Origin: Synchiropus splendidus
Taxonomy: Eukaryota > Chordata > Actinopteri > Syngnathiformes > Callionymidae
Reading direction: 5' to 3'
DNA length: 64,000 bases
Assembly: GCF_027744825.2 (NCBI RefSeq)
Contig: NC_071348.1
Coordinates: forward strand, 21,299,563-21,363,562
Positions 7,782 through 17,158 of this stretch are shown here, in pieces. Every line of letters begins with the position of its first letter. Within the stretch, counting starts at the first letter, position 1. Below the pieces are notes generated by a model that did not search any database, had not been told where the DNA came from, and saw only the letters and a program-made list of their open reading frames with translations. The position numbers and the translations under genes were made by a program.

Positions 7782-9851
7782 ATGGCCAACCATGATGGTT
7801 TTCCTTCCGGTTCTGACCCTGAATCCACACACAACCAGGACACTACACCACACCTCATTGACCAGAGTGCTTCACCAACACGTATGTTTCTGTCTCACTT
7901 GTTTGACAACGTGTCTGAGGAGGACGTAGTGCAGGTCTATGATCCGAGTATAAATGAAAACATGGAGTCATTTTTTTTCGGCGAGAGAGAGGATAACCGA
8001 ATTTTAAATATGGTTCCTGCATCATCTCGTGAGGGTAGGGCTGATACCTCTTTAGACAATGGCGATTGGTTAGAAAGGTTTGTTGATAATCTGCAGACGA
8101 CTGATTCAGGGACAACTGCTCTTGACCCTCTGGTAGATGTGTCTGACTCTAACTGTAGTGATGACAATGTTGATGATGACGGTGATTCGCTTCAGGAAGG
8201 ATGTTGTATTAGAGGTACCGGTATTGAATCAGAAGTCATAGAGCCTTTTAACACCGATAGGATAAGAAGGGTGCTAACACGTCCTGCTGTACCGGACACT
8301 CCTGATTTAGCTACTTTCTACAGAGGTTGGATGCAACAGGTCAGGGAGTTGGCTGATGAAGCGCAGAGACTGGCGGATCGAGAGGATGTGGTTCAGCTTG
8401 AAGTGGTAGGTGAAGATGTTCAAGAACACGTTAATGTTGTGGTTGAAGGCGACGGTGGAAATATCTACCCTGCTTTTGAGGACCTTAGCAACACAGTGCA
8501 ATCTGACAGAGTCATCGCTATGGGTAAGAGAATTGAATTAACGGTCCAAATTGTACATATCCCTCGAGGAGGCGCGAAACGCAAGCTCGAGAAGACGCTG
8601 GATGCCAAAATTTTTGTTAAAAAAAGACGACATCTCTATGTAGTTGGTGGTGATGGAACCAAGCAGCTTTGCGTCGCAATCAGCCTTTCTTGTCTCCTTA
8701 ATCCTAACCGTGCGTATCAAGATTGTGTTGAGTTGGGGAGGGAATTATTAAACAAAGCTGGTTTAGATTCTCAAACACCTATCATATTCACAGATATACC
8801 CCTGTTTGAACGGATAGTGAGGCGTAAAATTGTTGTGTTTAATAAAACGACAGCAAACCAGCCATTAGCGCATTATGCCACCGGTTTTGCTGATGGTTCG
8901 GAGCCCTTATTCTTGTTTCTACTTCAGGGACACTATTACGGGGTGAAGAACCCTAAAGGTTTGTTAGGAACACGTTACTTTTGCGTCAGCTGTCATAAGG
9001 GGTATGAAGATAAATCAAAACACATATGCAAAGCTCACTGTAGCGTTTGTCACGATCCTGTTTGCCCTACAGAGGTCCCAGACCCGGTAACTTGTGACGA
9101 CTGTCGCAGGGTTTGTCACAACCCAGCAAAGAGACAGGTGGCTAAGGCTTGTCTTAATAGCCTTTGGGGAAAGTTTTGTCAGAGAGTGAACATGTCTCAG
9201 GTTTCTGTAGTGTCAGACCCCAACGAGTTTTTCAGTTTCATGTTTTCAGGGAAATACGAGGTCAGCTACTTTAACGTGCTGGATGAGAAAAAAGTTGTGA
9301 TCCAGTGGCGTTACAATGGTCTCTACCCTCCTGGTAAAAGCAGCAATGTTTTTATCGGAGCTTTTACCACTGCTTATGCTCGTCTGAAGTTGTACAGTTA
9401 CATGGAGAAATTGCAGGAGAATGTTCTCTACGTTGACGCAGACAGCTTGATATATGTTGTGAAAGACGGCGAGACACCTTTAAAATTAGGTAACTATCTC
9501 GGTGATCTGACTGATGAACTCGATGGGGATAGCATCGAGGACATTGTTTCGGCGGGTCCTAAGACGTATGCTTATAGGACCAAAGGACAGAAGATGGTTG
9601 TGATGAAAGTTAAAGGTATCACGCAAACAAAAGAATCTTGTCAGCGGATAAACTTTGACTCCGTCAGAGATCTTGTAGAGGGCTATTTGCAGAATTCACC
9701 TGATGGGGTGCTTGAGACCCGGCAATGCAACATTGTGAGGGATAAAAAGAACATCGCAGTAAAAAACAGATCAGTTATTAAAAAACTCCGAGTCGTGTAC
9801 GATAAGAGGCGATTGTTTTCGGACGGCACAACCAAACCTTTCGGGTTCTGA
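7782..9851 (+). CDS. PolB: Polinton protein-primed DNA polymerase B, internally deleted but open
   Basis: The 689-codon frame has an acidic N-terminal region (about 1-240). A cysteine-rich region follows (about 400-444: FCVSCHKGY, CSVCHDPVC, CDDCRRVC). The polymerase C-terminal half carries motif B (KACLNSLWGKF, about 454) and motif C (YVDADSLIYV, about 550). The 3'-5' exonuclease motifs and polymerase motif A (the DFxSLYPS class), which should lie between the cysteine-rich region and motif B, are absent. Residue 444 passes directly into NPAKRQ, which in full-length relatives lies just before motif B. Polinton PolB proteins are usually over 1000 residues, so several hundred are missing, yet the frame stays open. 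The product could not be a working polymerase. The start is ATG 7782 after a TTATTG-rich tract. Confidence 0.85.
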   Translation: MANHDGFPSGSDPESTHNQDTTPHLIDQSASPTRMFLSHLFDNVSEEDVVQVYDPSINENMESFFFGEREDNRILNMVPASSREGRADTSLDNGDWLERFVDNLQTTDSGTTALDPLVDVSDSNCSDDNVDDDGDSLQEGCCIRGTGIESEVIEPFNTDRIRRVLTRPAVPDTPDLATFYRGWMQQVRELADEAQRLADREDVVQLEVVGEDVQEHVNVVVEGDGGNIYPAFEDLSNTVQSDRVIAMGKRIELTVQIVHIPRGGAKRKLEKTLDAKIFVKKRRHLYVVGGDGTKQLCVAISLSCLLNPNRAYQDCVELGRELLNKAGLDSQTPIIFTDIPLFERIVRRKIVVFNKTTANQPLAHYATGFADGSEPLFLFLLQGHYYGVKNPKGLLGTRYFCVSCHKGYEDKSKHICKAHCSVCHDPVCPTEVPDPVTCDDCRRVCHNPAKRQVAKACLNSLWGKFCQRVNMSQVSVVSDPNEFFSFMFSGKYEVSYFNVLDEKKVVIQWRYNGLYPPGKSSNVFIGAFTTAYARLKLYSYMEKLQENVLYVDADSLIYVVKDGETPLKLGNYLGDLTDELDGDSIEDIVSAGPKTYAYRTKGQKMVVMKVKGITQTKESCQRINFDSVRDLVEGYLQNSPDGVLETRQCNIVRDKKNIAVKNRSVIKKLRVVYDKRRLFSDGTTKPFGF

Positions 9852-9875
9852 TTTTTGAGTGGATGAGGGGTCATT

Positions 9876-10508
9876 ATGGAAGGAATTAATTTCGATCCGC
9901 GTTTGAAAACACCATTTTCATGTCTAGTGGTGGGACCGTCGGGGTCGGGAAAGACCCATTTTGTAAAATGTATACTTGAAAATTGTGAACATGTTATGGA
10001 TGATGTCAATATAAATATTGTATGGATTTATACTTCTTTTCAACCTATGTACAGTGAATTGCAAAAGATGAATAAAAATATCAAATTCATTGGAGGTTTA
10101 CCTGAATCTTTTGAAAACATTTGATTATTCTTGACAATGTTATTTTTGAAACTTCTGAAAACCCTGAGGCATTTTTACACAGTAGAGACATCATAAAAAT
10201 ATGAGTGTTATAATGCTTACGCAAAACTTATTTCATCGTGGTAAATATAGTCGTACTATTAGTCTGAATATCAATTACTTTGTATTGTTTAAGAATCCTC
10301 GCGATAAAATGTAGATAAAAGTTGTTGCTCAACAGGTTTACCCGTCTCAAAGAGCTTTCTTTCTAGAAATCTTTGAAGATGTTACAGCTGGCGCTCACGG
10401 GTACTTAATTGTTGATCTAACACCCTCATGTCCAGAACGCTACAGACTAAGGACTGGGATACTTCCTCATCAACGTCACACTGTGTCCATACCAAAAACG
10501 TCTGCTTA
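9876..10508 (+). pseudogene. Polinton packaging ATPase, broken
   Basis: ATG 9876 opens a frame with a clear Walker A motif (GPSGSGKT, residues 20-27) typical of the FtsK/HerA-type ATPase that packages DNA into Polinton and adintovirus capsids. The frame stops after 82 codons at 10122. A shifted frame carries LIILDNVI, which looks like Walker B. Further downstream, separated by stops, are MLTQNLFHRGKYSRT and the C-terminal region ending near RLRTGILPHQRH. A short internal deletion and at least three stops make this a pseudogene. It starts 24 bp after the PolB stop. Confidence 0.8.
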
Positions 10509-10512
10509 AGTT

Positions 10513-10800
10513 ATGTCAGTGCGTATAAAAAGAAACGCGGGTTTACTTAAGGAACTATAGCATGCTCCTTCAAAGAAACGTAAAGACATTTTGATGCATA
10601 GTTCTCGGGACTTTATTCAAGCTCTCGGTGAGATCGCCCTGAATGTTTTGAAGGGGACTGTACCATTGTCGCAGGCTCAGTTCAAAAAACTGAAAAAACA
10701 GAAGAAAAACATCAGACTCTTGGCTAATAAAAAAGTGTGCGTGAAGCGTGAAGGATTCTTAAAAAGCTGTTGCCGTTGCTATCGGCAGCTGTTCCAATAG
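10513..10800 (+). pseudogene. Small basic Polinton protein, one nonsense codon
   Basis: ATG 10513 starts MSVRIKRN, and the frame runs to TAG 10798 with one internal TAG at 10558. The remaining protein includes ALNVLKGTVPLSQAQFKKLK followed by a Lys-rich stretch. A small protein of this kind, with an NVLKG.VPL..AQ..KL pattern and a basic tail, is familiar to me from Polinton-like loci in fish and invertebrates. Its role is not established as far as I know. Its position after the ATPase fits a late or virion-associated gene. Confidence 0.6.
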
Positions 10801-10889
10801 GACGACTTGTAAAGAAGTAAAACACGATGAAGACTGTCCAGAAAATGTATCTCGTCTTTCCTCAGCAAATTATCCAGTTATGACGTCCA

Positions 10890-11593
10890 ACCACCGACAT
10901 CCGTGAAACTGCCAAAGATGAATTGAATGAGATGATGAGGACCATTCTAAATGATTCTCAGTCTAACTCGTATGAGAAGATAAAAAAGTATAATGCTCGA
11001 TTGCAGAGATATTTAACCTTTACTAAAGAGGATCAGAGAGACCAAAGGAGAGTAACTCTGACTTTACAATGAGATGGAGTCAGCGATCATCCCCACGACT
11101 CTGACAGTCGTGTCGAAAGTGTTCTAAAAACACCCACTGTAACAGATGACTTGGGTAAGGATATTCTAAATAGCCTTCCGTCAAAAGCTCGAAGAAATGC
11201 TGAATACATTATCCAGAGGATATCCAAAGACGGTGGTGGTTGGAATATGAATGGTGAATTTATGTATGAAGGAAGTGCTGTAAAAGGCTCTCATGTGATC
11301 GATATATTCAAGTACCTTTCCCTACCGTATAAGAAAACAAGTTCTTCGTTACCTGAGGGATGGTCCGAGTTTCTCGTCACATTATTAAAGCTAAAATGCC
11401 TCTCACACTGCTGTCCAATCCTGAATCGAGGGCTCAATATCAGAGACTTAAATCGAATTCTATCTTACGAAAGAAAAGTATAGCTGAGAGCTGGTCTCCC
11501 GACCCAAAGGACCCTAAAGTGACACCTCAACGACGCTTGACGCGTGTAGTGACCAAAGGGAAGAAATTGTCTCTAACACCTCGATGGGTTTCC
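10890..11593 (+). pseudogene. Conserved Polinton gene of unknown function, broken
   Basis: A single frame reads from about 10890 (DELNEMMRTILNDSQ, then YNARLQRYLTF) through one TGA at 11070 to about 11370. It then continues in another frame from about 11370 to 11593 (KAKMPLTLLSN to the end). The helical N-terminal block with a LQRYL.F pattern and the later GSNxxD-like region (GSHVIDIFKYL) are features I associate with an uncharacterised gene next to the packaging ATPase in vertebrate Polintons. One nonsense codon (probably CGA to TGA) and one frameshift inactivate it. Confidence 0.55.
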
Positions 11594-11596
11594 TGA

Positions 11597-11844
11597 ATAA
11601 TTGTCTTGTACACAGTTATTGTCTTTTCATCAAAGAAATGTTTTATTGAATTACTATGAGATTACAGATTTTTTTTAAATACACACACGCACAATAAGAT
11701 TAGTCACACGTTACAATAGTCTTTAAAATACAGAAGAGAACAGTTTTGTTGTTTCCATGGACAGTGTGCACATCTTTTTAGACATTGTTGATGTCCTTTC
11801 ACAAAGTTGTATAGCATGAGGTCGTTTTTTAAGTTATCGTCACT
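11597..11844. other. Convergent intergenic region
   Basis: A/T-rich gap between the last plus-strand and last minus-strand Polinton genes. It would hold the 3' ends of both converging transcripts. No frame or structure is seen. Confidence 0.5.
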
Positions 11845-12246
11845 TTATAGACTTAATACTTCTTCGATAGACAGCCCTCTAGCACGATGACAGAGGTAGA
11901 AGACGCAATGATGACCACATACAAACGATAGAGGGTGCTGTAGTTGACCATTGTTGTACTTGATGACCTCTGAATGTTTCTTGAGGAACTTTAAAATATT
12001 TTCAGGGTAATGTGCAAAGTAGGGCCCCATTCCAAACGAGTCAAAGAAAGTTGTTCTCCCGTCTTCTTTGAGAGTTAAAGTCAGCCAGTGCACTTCTGGT
12101 TTATGTGCCGGATGTGTGTTGACGATGAAATATGCAGGCAGTCTGAGGGGTTGTGTCAATTGAGGCAACTTATCCGACGGCCACACACCGTAAAATGTGT
12201 CGCCCATGAGACCTCTCAGCAGCCTCTGTAACTGGAGACTATCCAT
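11845..12246 (-). CDS. PRO: Adenovirus-type cysteine protease (maturation protease), apparently intact
   Basis: I choose the start at ATG 12246 (MDSLQLQRLL); upstream in-frame sequence belongs to the overlapping capsid gene. The 133-residue product has the adenain-like arrangement: His in PEVHWLTLTL, an acidic residue shortly after (FFDSFGMGP), a Gln in GQLQHP and the nucleophile in SFVCGHHCVFYL. In Polintons and adenoviruses this enzyme cleaves capsid precursors at (M/I/L)XGX-G sites. It is shorter than adenovirus protease (about 200 residues) but near the size seen in Polintons. Its start overlaps the capsid gene stop by 8 bases. It is one of few uninterrupted genes in this element. Confidence 0.8.
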   Translation of the reverse strand: MDSLQLQRLLRGLMGDTFYGVWPSDKLPQLTQPLRLPAYFIVNTHPAHKPEVHWLTLTLKEDGRTTFFDSFGMGPYFAHYPENILKFLKKHSEVIKYNNGQLQHPLSFVCGHHCVFYLCHRARGLSIEEVLSL

Positions 12247-13428
12247 AACTTCTATAATAATAGTCCACCAGCACTTGTCTTTTTGCATCAATCTCCAGAA
12301 TGGAATCATAACAAGCGTACACAATCAGTGTTAGGGTGTTTGGTGAAGCAACTCTGAATCTCATCTCCAGTCTTAAATTCCCTTTTGAGACAGCTGAGAG
12401 AGCGTCGTTGTCATCGGCTGGATTGAGATTAAATGCAAACAGCGAATATCCGCTGTTAAAACCTTCGCGGTCAATGCTTAGATACTTCAAATGTCTTCCT
12501 GTAGCTAGAATCATGTTATAAAACTCTTTGACCGCCATACCGTTGTTAAACTGAGGTTGAAAAGCTTTAGCGGGGATCTGTCGACCGTCCTGACAGAGGG
12601 CGAGATATTCATGTTGAACGGGCAGAGATCTTTCCTACCGGAAAATGCCTCATGACGCACCATCCCTAAAACCACGGATTTAGGTCTTGAACCCAGAAAT
12701 AAACTCTCCTGGGTACATATTCTCGAGTTCTCTGGAATGGAGTATGTTTTTACGTTGACTCGTGAGAGGGGGTAGAGAGCATTTCCTTTTAACAAACCCG
12801 CTGCATGACGTATTCTCACAGCTGGCGAAACAGTGACTTTCTTCACAAACAGAGAGGTGCCAAGGATTTTCAGACGAAAGGTGGAGTTGCGAGGTCCGGT
12901 CAGGCAGAAGGCATCATTCGCCCTGGTGAGTTTAATTCTTAAATCGACCGAGTTTAATAACAGTCTCTCACAGAAAAATATGTCGCTGTGCAGAGGACTG
13001 AGAAGATGTACTTCTCTTGACCTGCTCGTGAACTCAGCCCTGAAAAGCCTGAAAAGTTGAGAAGTGTTTCGATCATAGCTCTGTACGGGTGAGTGGAACT
13101 GGACTGCGAAATCATCCGATCCCCCAGAACCACATCGCACTGGTCAAAGATTGTGTTTAGAGGATAATTGATGAGACCGACTGCTGCGTCGTTAGCCAGC
13201 GGTGTGCCATCGGCGTTAGTAATTCTTGCACGCACGAGTAGAAGGGTGTCGTTTAGGTCTAGATACTTTTCGCCGTCTCCTGGTATAAAAAACTCAATCG
13301 CTGATCGCGGCTACTGGAGCAATTTCAGTGTAAATTTTGTCCTCGATGGAAAGCCGTGTCATCGGCGGCGTGAATAAATCCAGTTCTGCCAATGTGCATT
13401 CAGCAGATTTCTGGTGTAGGAGTGCCAT
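12239..13428 (-). pseudogene. MCP: Major capsid protein (double jelly roll), frameshifted
   Basis: The start is ATG 13428 (MALLHQKSAECT), conserved at 47461 in copy 2. Coding pieces lie in different frames: the N-terminus, then RARITNADGTPLAND and YPLNTIFDQCDVVLGDR (13235-12954), a middle part through LKILGTSLFVKKV and IPENSRICTQESLF (about 12900-12540), and the C-terminus (12538-12239) ending VLVDYYYRSYG. The IFDQCDVVLGD stretch and the gene position identify it as the hexon-like capsid protein of Polintons. It has a small deletion near 13300 and at least three frameshifts. Copy 2 keeps sequence after LLNFSG that is deleted here. Confidence 0.75.
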
Positions 13429-13448
13429 GTTACTGTATATAAGGTTTT

Positions 13449-13913
13449 TTAAAGTATATCAGAGCTCCCTCTGGACTTCCTCTTGGCCCGTTTGCTTCTG
13501 TCAACTGACTTCTTTCTTTTTTTGTTTGTACGTTTATTAGAGCTCTGTGTTACATGTCGTCCTGGAGGGCGTCTCTTTGTTCTTCGTGATAAGACAGCTA
13601 TACCTCCTGACCCTTTCTGTCTCTGTTGATCGCTCATTCCTCTCACGGTACGGGTGAACATATCCGAGGCTATGTTACCCACTGCTGATTTGAGATGAGG
13701 CTTCGCTATGGCGATACCTCTTTTCAACAAAGGTGATATAAACCGAAACATTTTTGAGAAGAGGGAACCGATGCCTCGTCCGTACATAACCGGGGCACCG
13801 TCAAAACCGGGTAGCTCTCCGCCCACCTGTTTTTCATAATATTGTACAACTCTGTGCGGGTCGTCTCTTAAGCCTGCATGAACCATTGTGTTTGTTTTTG
13901 ACTTGGTCTGCAA
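13449..13913 (-). CDS. pVI-like minor virion protein, intact
   Basis: 154 codons without interruption. An in-frame Met at 13886 (MVHAGLRDDPHR) is an alternative start. A protease site of adenain type, MYGRG, stands immediately before an amphipathic helix (IGSLFSKMFRFISPLLKRG). The C-terminal half is very basic (RRTKRRPPGR, NKKRKKSVDR), suiting DNA binding and nuclear import. In adenovirus protein VI, a protease-released amphipathic helix disrupts membranes and a C-terminal part activates the protease; the analogy here is inferred from layout. The gene is conserved in copy 2 at 47007. Confidence 0.7.
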   Translation of the reverse strand: MQTKSKTNTMVHAGLRDDPHRVVQYYEKQVGGELPGFDGAPVMYGRGIGSLFSKMFRFISPLLKRGIAIAKPHLKSAVGNIASDMFTRTVRGMSDQQRQKGSGGIAVLSRRTKRRPPGRHVTQSSNKRTNKKRKKSVDRSKRAKRKSRGSSDIL

Positions 13914-13988
13914 AGGCTGGTTATCCCTTTTGTGTTGTGGTGATCAATGAATTTTCAGACGTCGATGCAAGGGTTATATAATATCCTC

Positions 13989-14853
13989 TCAAGTAACAGG
14001 TCTAAAGTGTAGAGTCAACACCACCTTTCCAAATGTAAAATTGACTGGTTTGTTAAGATCTGGTTTAATTTGTGTCTGAATATTTTCAATATGGTTCTTG
14101 GCAACCGGTAAATAGTAAGCAGGGTTAAAATGCTGTGTGATTATATCTGAGTAACTACCCTTGATTTCCACCGTTCTTAAAAGCGGTGCATATGCATCCT
14201 CTACAAGCTGCGGTCTTACAACGTCAGTAGAGATGGTAAAACCCCACTTTTAAATCAACAGGATGGGGCGCTCTGAACTCGCAATAAATGATGCAATTAG
14301 CAGGATCTACACCTAACATGTAAGCCAAAGGCGAGTTAAAAAGCACTAGGTTCTGACTGTCTCCTTGAAGATCAATGTTTTGCCGTGCACGGTCAAACAG
14401 GAAGCGTATATTCTCATTGTTTTTTTTTTAAAGTTTGCTCCATCTCGGTTGTAATCTGATTAAGTGAGCTGTAATATCCAACCGTCTTTTTTCCTCTGAG
14501 CTGAGGCGCTGGCGTCAGGATCCGGAGCCCAAAGTCTCGCCATGGCTCTATGAAATTCATCTTTATGAAGCCGCGACGTGTTACCATCTGAATCTGATCC
14601 TCTCGGAGCAGCCGTGTTGGTGTTGGAGTCAGCTCCTCTATGGTTTGGTTTCCAGTAAAATGACGACGTATCCTCTGGAATATTATGCCACGTGTGAGGG
14701 TATGTAATCTCCGTCAAAGCAACCTCCCATTTTCCGTTTAAATCGATATGTTGTGCTAAATGCGGAAAGTACCAATTGAGTTGTCTTTAAAAACTTTTGC
14801 ACTGGCGTTTGATGGTAAAGTCACATAGAAGCCCCATTCTTTGAGCCCTACAT
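13989..14853 (-). pseudogene. Penton / single-jelly-roll minor capsid protein, broken
   Basis: By comparison with copy 2 (46042) the start is ATG 14853, but codon 2 is TAG here (TAC in copy 2). Recognisable pieces are YVTLPS, EVALTEITYPHTWHNIPED in the frame at 14717-14460, and the C-terminus (14171-13989) with YYLPVAKNHIENIQ and FGKVVLTLHFRP. The TLPS-N start, the E-x-x-YPHxW motif and the FGKVVxxLHFRP end are typical of Polinton penton proteins, which form capsid vertices with the hexon-like protein. Stops and frameshifts between 14300 and 14460 make it non-functional. Confidence 0.7.
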
Positions 14854-14887
14854 GATGATATGATGCCTGGTGTCAAGGAGGATCGTC

Positions 14888-16523
14888 TTATATATATTTT
14901 ACATCTGAAGCTTTTACCCAGCTGTTGAATTTTTCAGGCCAGTTCTTCCACTGGACAAAGACTTGTCTCTCTCCTTTAACGGCGCGTTCCTTGAGAATCT
15001 TTTCAACGTGAAATACGTTATCCTTTACGAGTTGTACTTTTTGTAATTCTTGATCATAAAATGACCCCTGGATGGGTTTGCCATCGAAATCTTTCAATTT
15101 ATACACAGGCGGGTTGCGATGAATACATTCAGTTATTGTAAATATCTCATCTGTAAAACTCTGCTCGTACTTTTTGTCAAATACACCTCGTAGTTTTGAT
15201 ATCCTAACATGATCGCCCTCCATAAATTTGGCTTCTGCCGACCTTTTGACGGTCTAATGTAAAGATTGTCAAACACCAATCTAAAGAAATTTCGACAGGA
15301 GGCAAAATTTATTTACTTACTTCCATCGGTGTCATTTTTATACGACTGTGATAGCTGTGATTATAACTCTTTACTAGATCCTGTAAAACCTCGATGTAAC
15401 GTTTGTGTAATGTAATGTTTTTAGCTGTAAAATATCTCCACATCAGATTTTTAAGAGTGCGGTTAAATCTCTTTACCACAGGGGCCTTAACGTCACTTGC
15501 TGTTGAAAAATTTCCATCAAAGCCCGGAAACTCTTCTTAAAAAAATTATTTACCGTCATCCGTCTGTAGCTTTGCAGGCGTCTCGCTCTCCTCCAGCACT
15601 GATTCGAACGCCTTCACTGTCTCAATCGCAGTCTTTCTTTTTAAAACGCGTACATAGGCCTTTTTTGAAAATACATCGATAACGGTCAACAAGTAATTTT
15701 GATCGTCGTTATATCTAGCCAATGCCTGCATGTCTTCTGTTCATCACTTTTATGGACAGAATTTCTAGGCGTAGCCAGGGGTTGGAGGGGATGCGGTTCG
15801 GGAACCACAGAATTTCATCTCTGCTATTTGCGGACGATGTTGTTCTGCTGGCCTCATCGGACCGGGACCTTCAGCATGCACTGGGGGGGTTTGCAGCCGA
15901 GTGTGAAGCGGCCGGGATGAGGATCAGCACCTCCAAGTCTGAGGCCATGGTTCTCGACCGGAATAAGGTGGTTTGCTTTCTCCGGGTCGGTGGAGAGTTC
16001 TTGCCCCAAGTGGTGGAATTTAAGTATCTCGGGGTCTTGTTCTCGAGTGAGGCAAAAGGGGAGCGTGAGATTGATAAACGGGTCGGTGCAGCGGCAGCAG
16101 TGATGCGGTCGCTGTATCGGACCGTCGTGGTGAAGAGGGAGCTGAGTCGCAAGAGGAAGCTCTCGATTTACCGATCGATCTACGTTCCCACCCTCACCTA
16201 TGGTCACGAGCTTTGGGTAATGACCGAAAGGATGAGATCGCGGATACAACCGGCTGAAATGAGTTTCCTCCGCCCGGTGGCTGGGCGCACCCTTAGAGAT
16301 AGGGTGAGGAGTTCGGTCATCCGGGAGGAGCTCGGGGTGGAGCCGCTGCTCCTCCACATCGAGAGGAACCAGTTGAGGTGGCTCGGGCATCTGATCCTGG
16401 ACGCTTCCCTGGGGAGGTGTTCGGGGCATGTCCTACCGGGAGGCGAAGGCGATCCACCCCTCCATAGCTCCCGGGGTGAAGAGGATTGTAATAAACTCTT
16501 TTAATGATGTGTTTCACCGACAT
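14888..16523 (-). pseudogene. INT: Polinton integrase with chromodomain, split by LINE filler
   Basis: The N-terminus (MSVKHIIKRVYYNPLHPG) reads from 16523 to about 16437. The catalytic core resumes at about 15731 (LARYNDDQNYLLTVIDVFSK, then AKLQTDDG). The C-terminal domain at 15223-14888 holds GDHVRISKLRG and a chromodomain-like FHVEKILKERAVKG with FVQWKNWPEKF. This is the retrovirus-type DDE integrase of Polintons. Between 15733 and 16437 the integrase sequence seen in copy 2 (about 157 bp) is missing and is replaced by about 705 bp of LINE sequence on the other strand. Additional frameshifts lie at 15225-15550. Confidence 0.8.
15733..16441 (+). mobile_element. RTE/Rex3-type LINE reverse transcriptase fragment
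   Basis: A continuous open frame carries the reverse transcriptase catalytic motif (LLFADDVVLLASS), a thumb region with EFKYLGVLFSSE and the C-terminal LTYGHELWVMTERMRSR region, up to RWLGHL. The pattern (YLG box, then L.YG.E.W, then EMSFLR) fits the RTE group, to which fish Rex3 belongs; the clade is my best guess. Both ends are cut: there is no 5' part and no 3' untranslated tail. The frame has stayed open for over 230 codons, so the insertion is probably not very old. Confidence 0.75.
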
Positions 16524-16659
16524 GTTAAATGAGAAATGAATGAGCTGAGATCCGAATATGCTTCTTAATGTTTTTTATTCAACAGGTTATGTCAGCATTC
16601 GAACGTAATGCTATACGAAGATATAAGATATAAAAAGATATTAAATATATATACATATA

Positions 16660-16672
16660 TACAGATAAAAAA

Positions 16673-16716
<44 letters not shown>
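16660..16716. repeat. (TA)n microsatellite
   Basis: A pure TA run at the boundary between Polinton copy 1 and the piggyBac remnant. Confidence 0.95.
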
Positions 16717-16717
<1 letters not shown>

Positions 16718-16718
<1 letters not shown>

Positions 16719-16910
16719 TTGCATTTCACAAAACAGGTACTTGTTTTACTGTCAGATCTGGCATCTTTTCCGTTTCTTCACAACTGTATCCAATGCATCC
16801 ATTGCAGATTGGTTGGGTGATGTGAGCTTGACCTTTTCAATGACGGCAGTTGCTGGGCATCGAGGTGGCCTGGCTCGACTCTGCAGCTTGGTAGTGACAA
16901 GTGACTTCGT
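16718..16910 (-). pseudogene. piggyBac transposase C-terminal fragment (first copy)
   Basis: About 190 bp match 17803-17993 almost exactly. Read on the minus strand they encode LQSRARPPRCPATAVIE and end in VKKRKRCQI. By comparison with the longer copy this is the region following the DDE domain of a piggyBac-like (PGBD-type) transposase. The fragment ends abruptly where the A/T plus G-run repeat starts. Confidence 0.65.
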
Positions 16911-16984
16911 TATTTTCCTTCCAGTTATAAAACAAGGTAGGATAGGGTTAATTATTCCCCTTCCTGTCATAAAACAAGCGGGGT

Positions 16985-17125
16985 GGTTACTATTTTAATT
17001 TCCTTTTGATATAAAAAAGGGAGAGGGGTATTATTTTAATTACTTTTTGATATAAAAAGGGGGAGGGGTTGTTATTTTAATTTCTTTTTTATATAAAAAA
17101 GGGGCGGGAGGGATTTTATTACCTC
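16985..17125. repeat. ~50-bp tandem repeat (ttttgatataaaaaggggga)
   Basis: About three units of tattttaattncttttngata followed by taaaaa and a G-run, separating the piggyBac fragment from the Gypsy fragment. No coding potential. Confidence 0.8.
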
Positions 17126-17158
17126 CGGGGGACCATAAAGCAATACAGGTTTGACATT

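Larger units (their letters stand above)
7782..16614. mobile_element. Polinton/Maverick (adintovirus-like) element, copy 1, degraded
   Basis: The gene set is diagnostic: protein-primed type B DNA polymerase, FtsK/HerA-like packaging ATPase, adenovirus-type cysteine protease, double-jelly-roll major capsid, pVI-like minor protein, penton, and retrovirus-like integrase with a chromodomain. The replication and packaging genes lie on the plus strand and converge near 11.6-11.8 kb with the virion and integrase genes on the minus strand. Homology with copy 2 (43507-48121) extends past the integrase start to about 16614. I could not find terminal inverted repeats or a target duplication, so the ends are not fixed. 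Most genes carry stops or frameshifts. Confidence 0.9.

Noticed and set aside
15854..16429. 191-codon minus-strand frame within the LINE fragment
   Set aside because: It is antisense to the clear reverse transcriptase frame and spans the Polinton/LINE joint.
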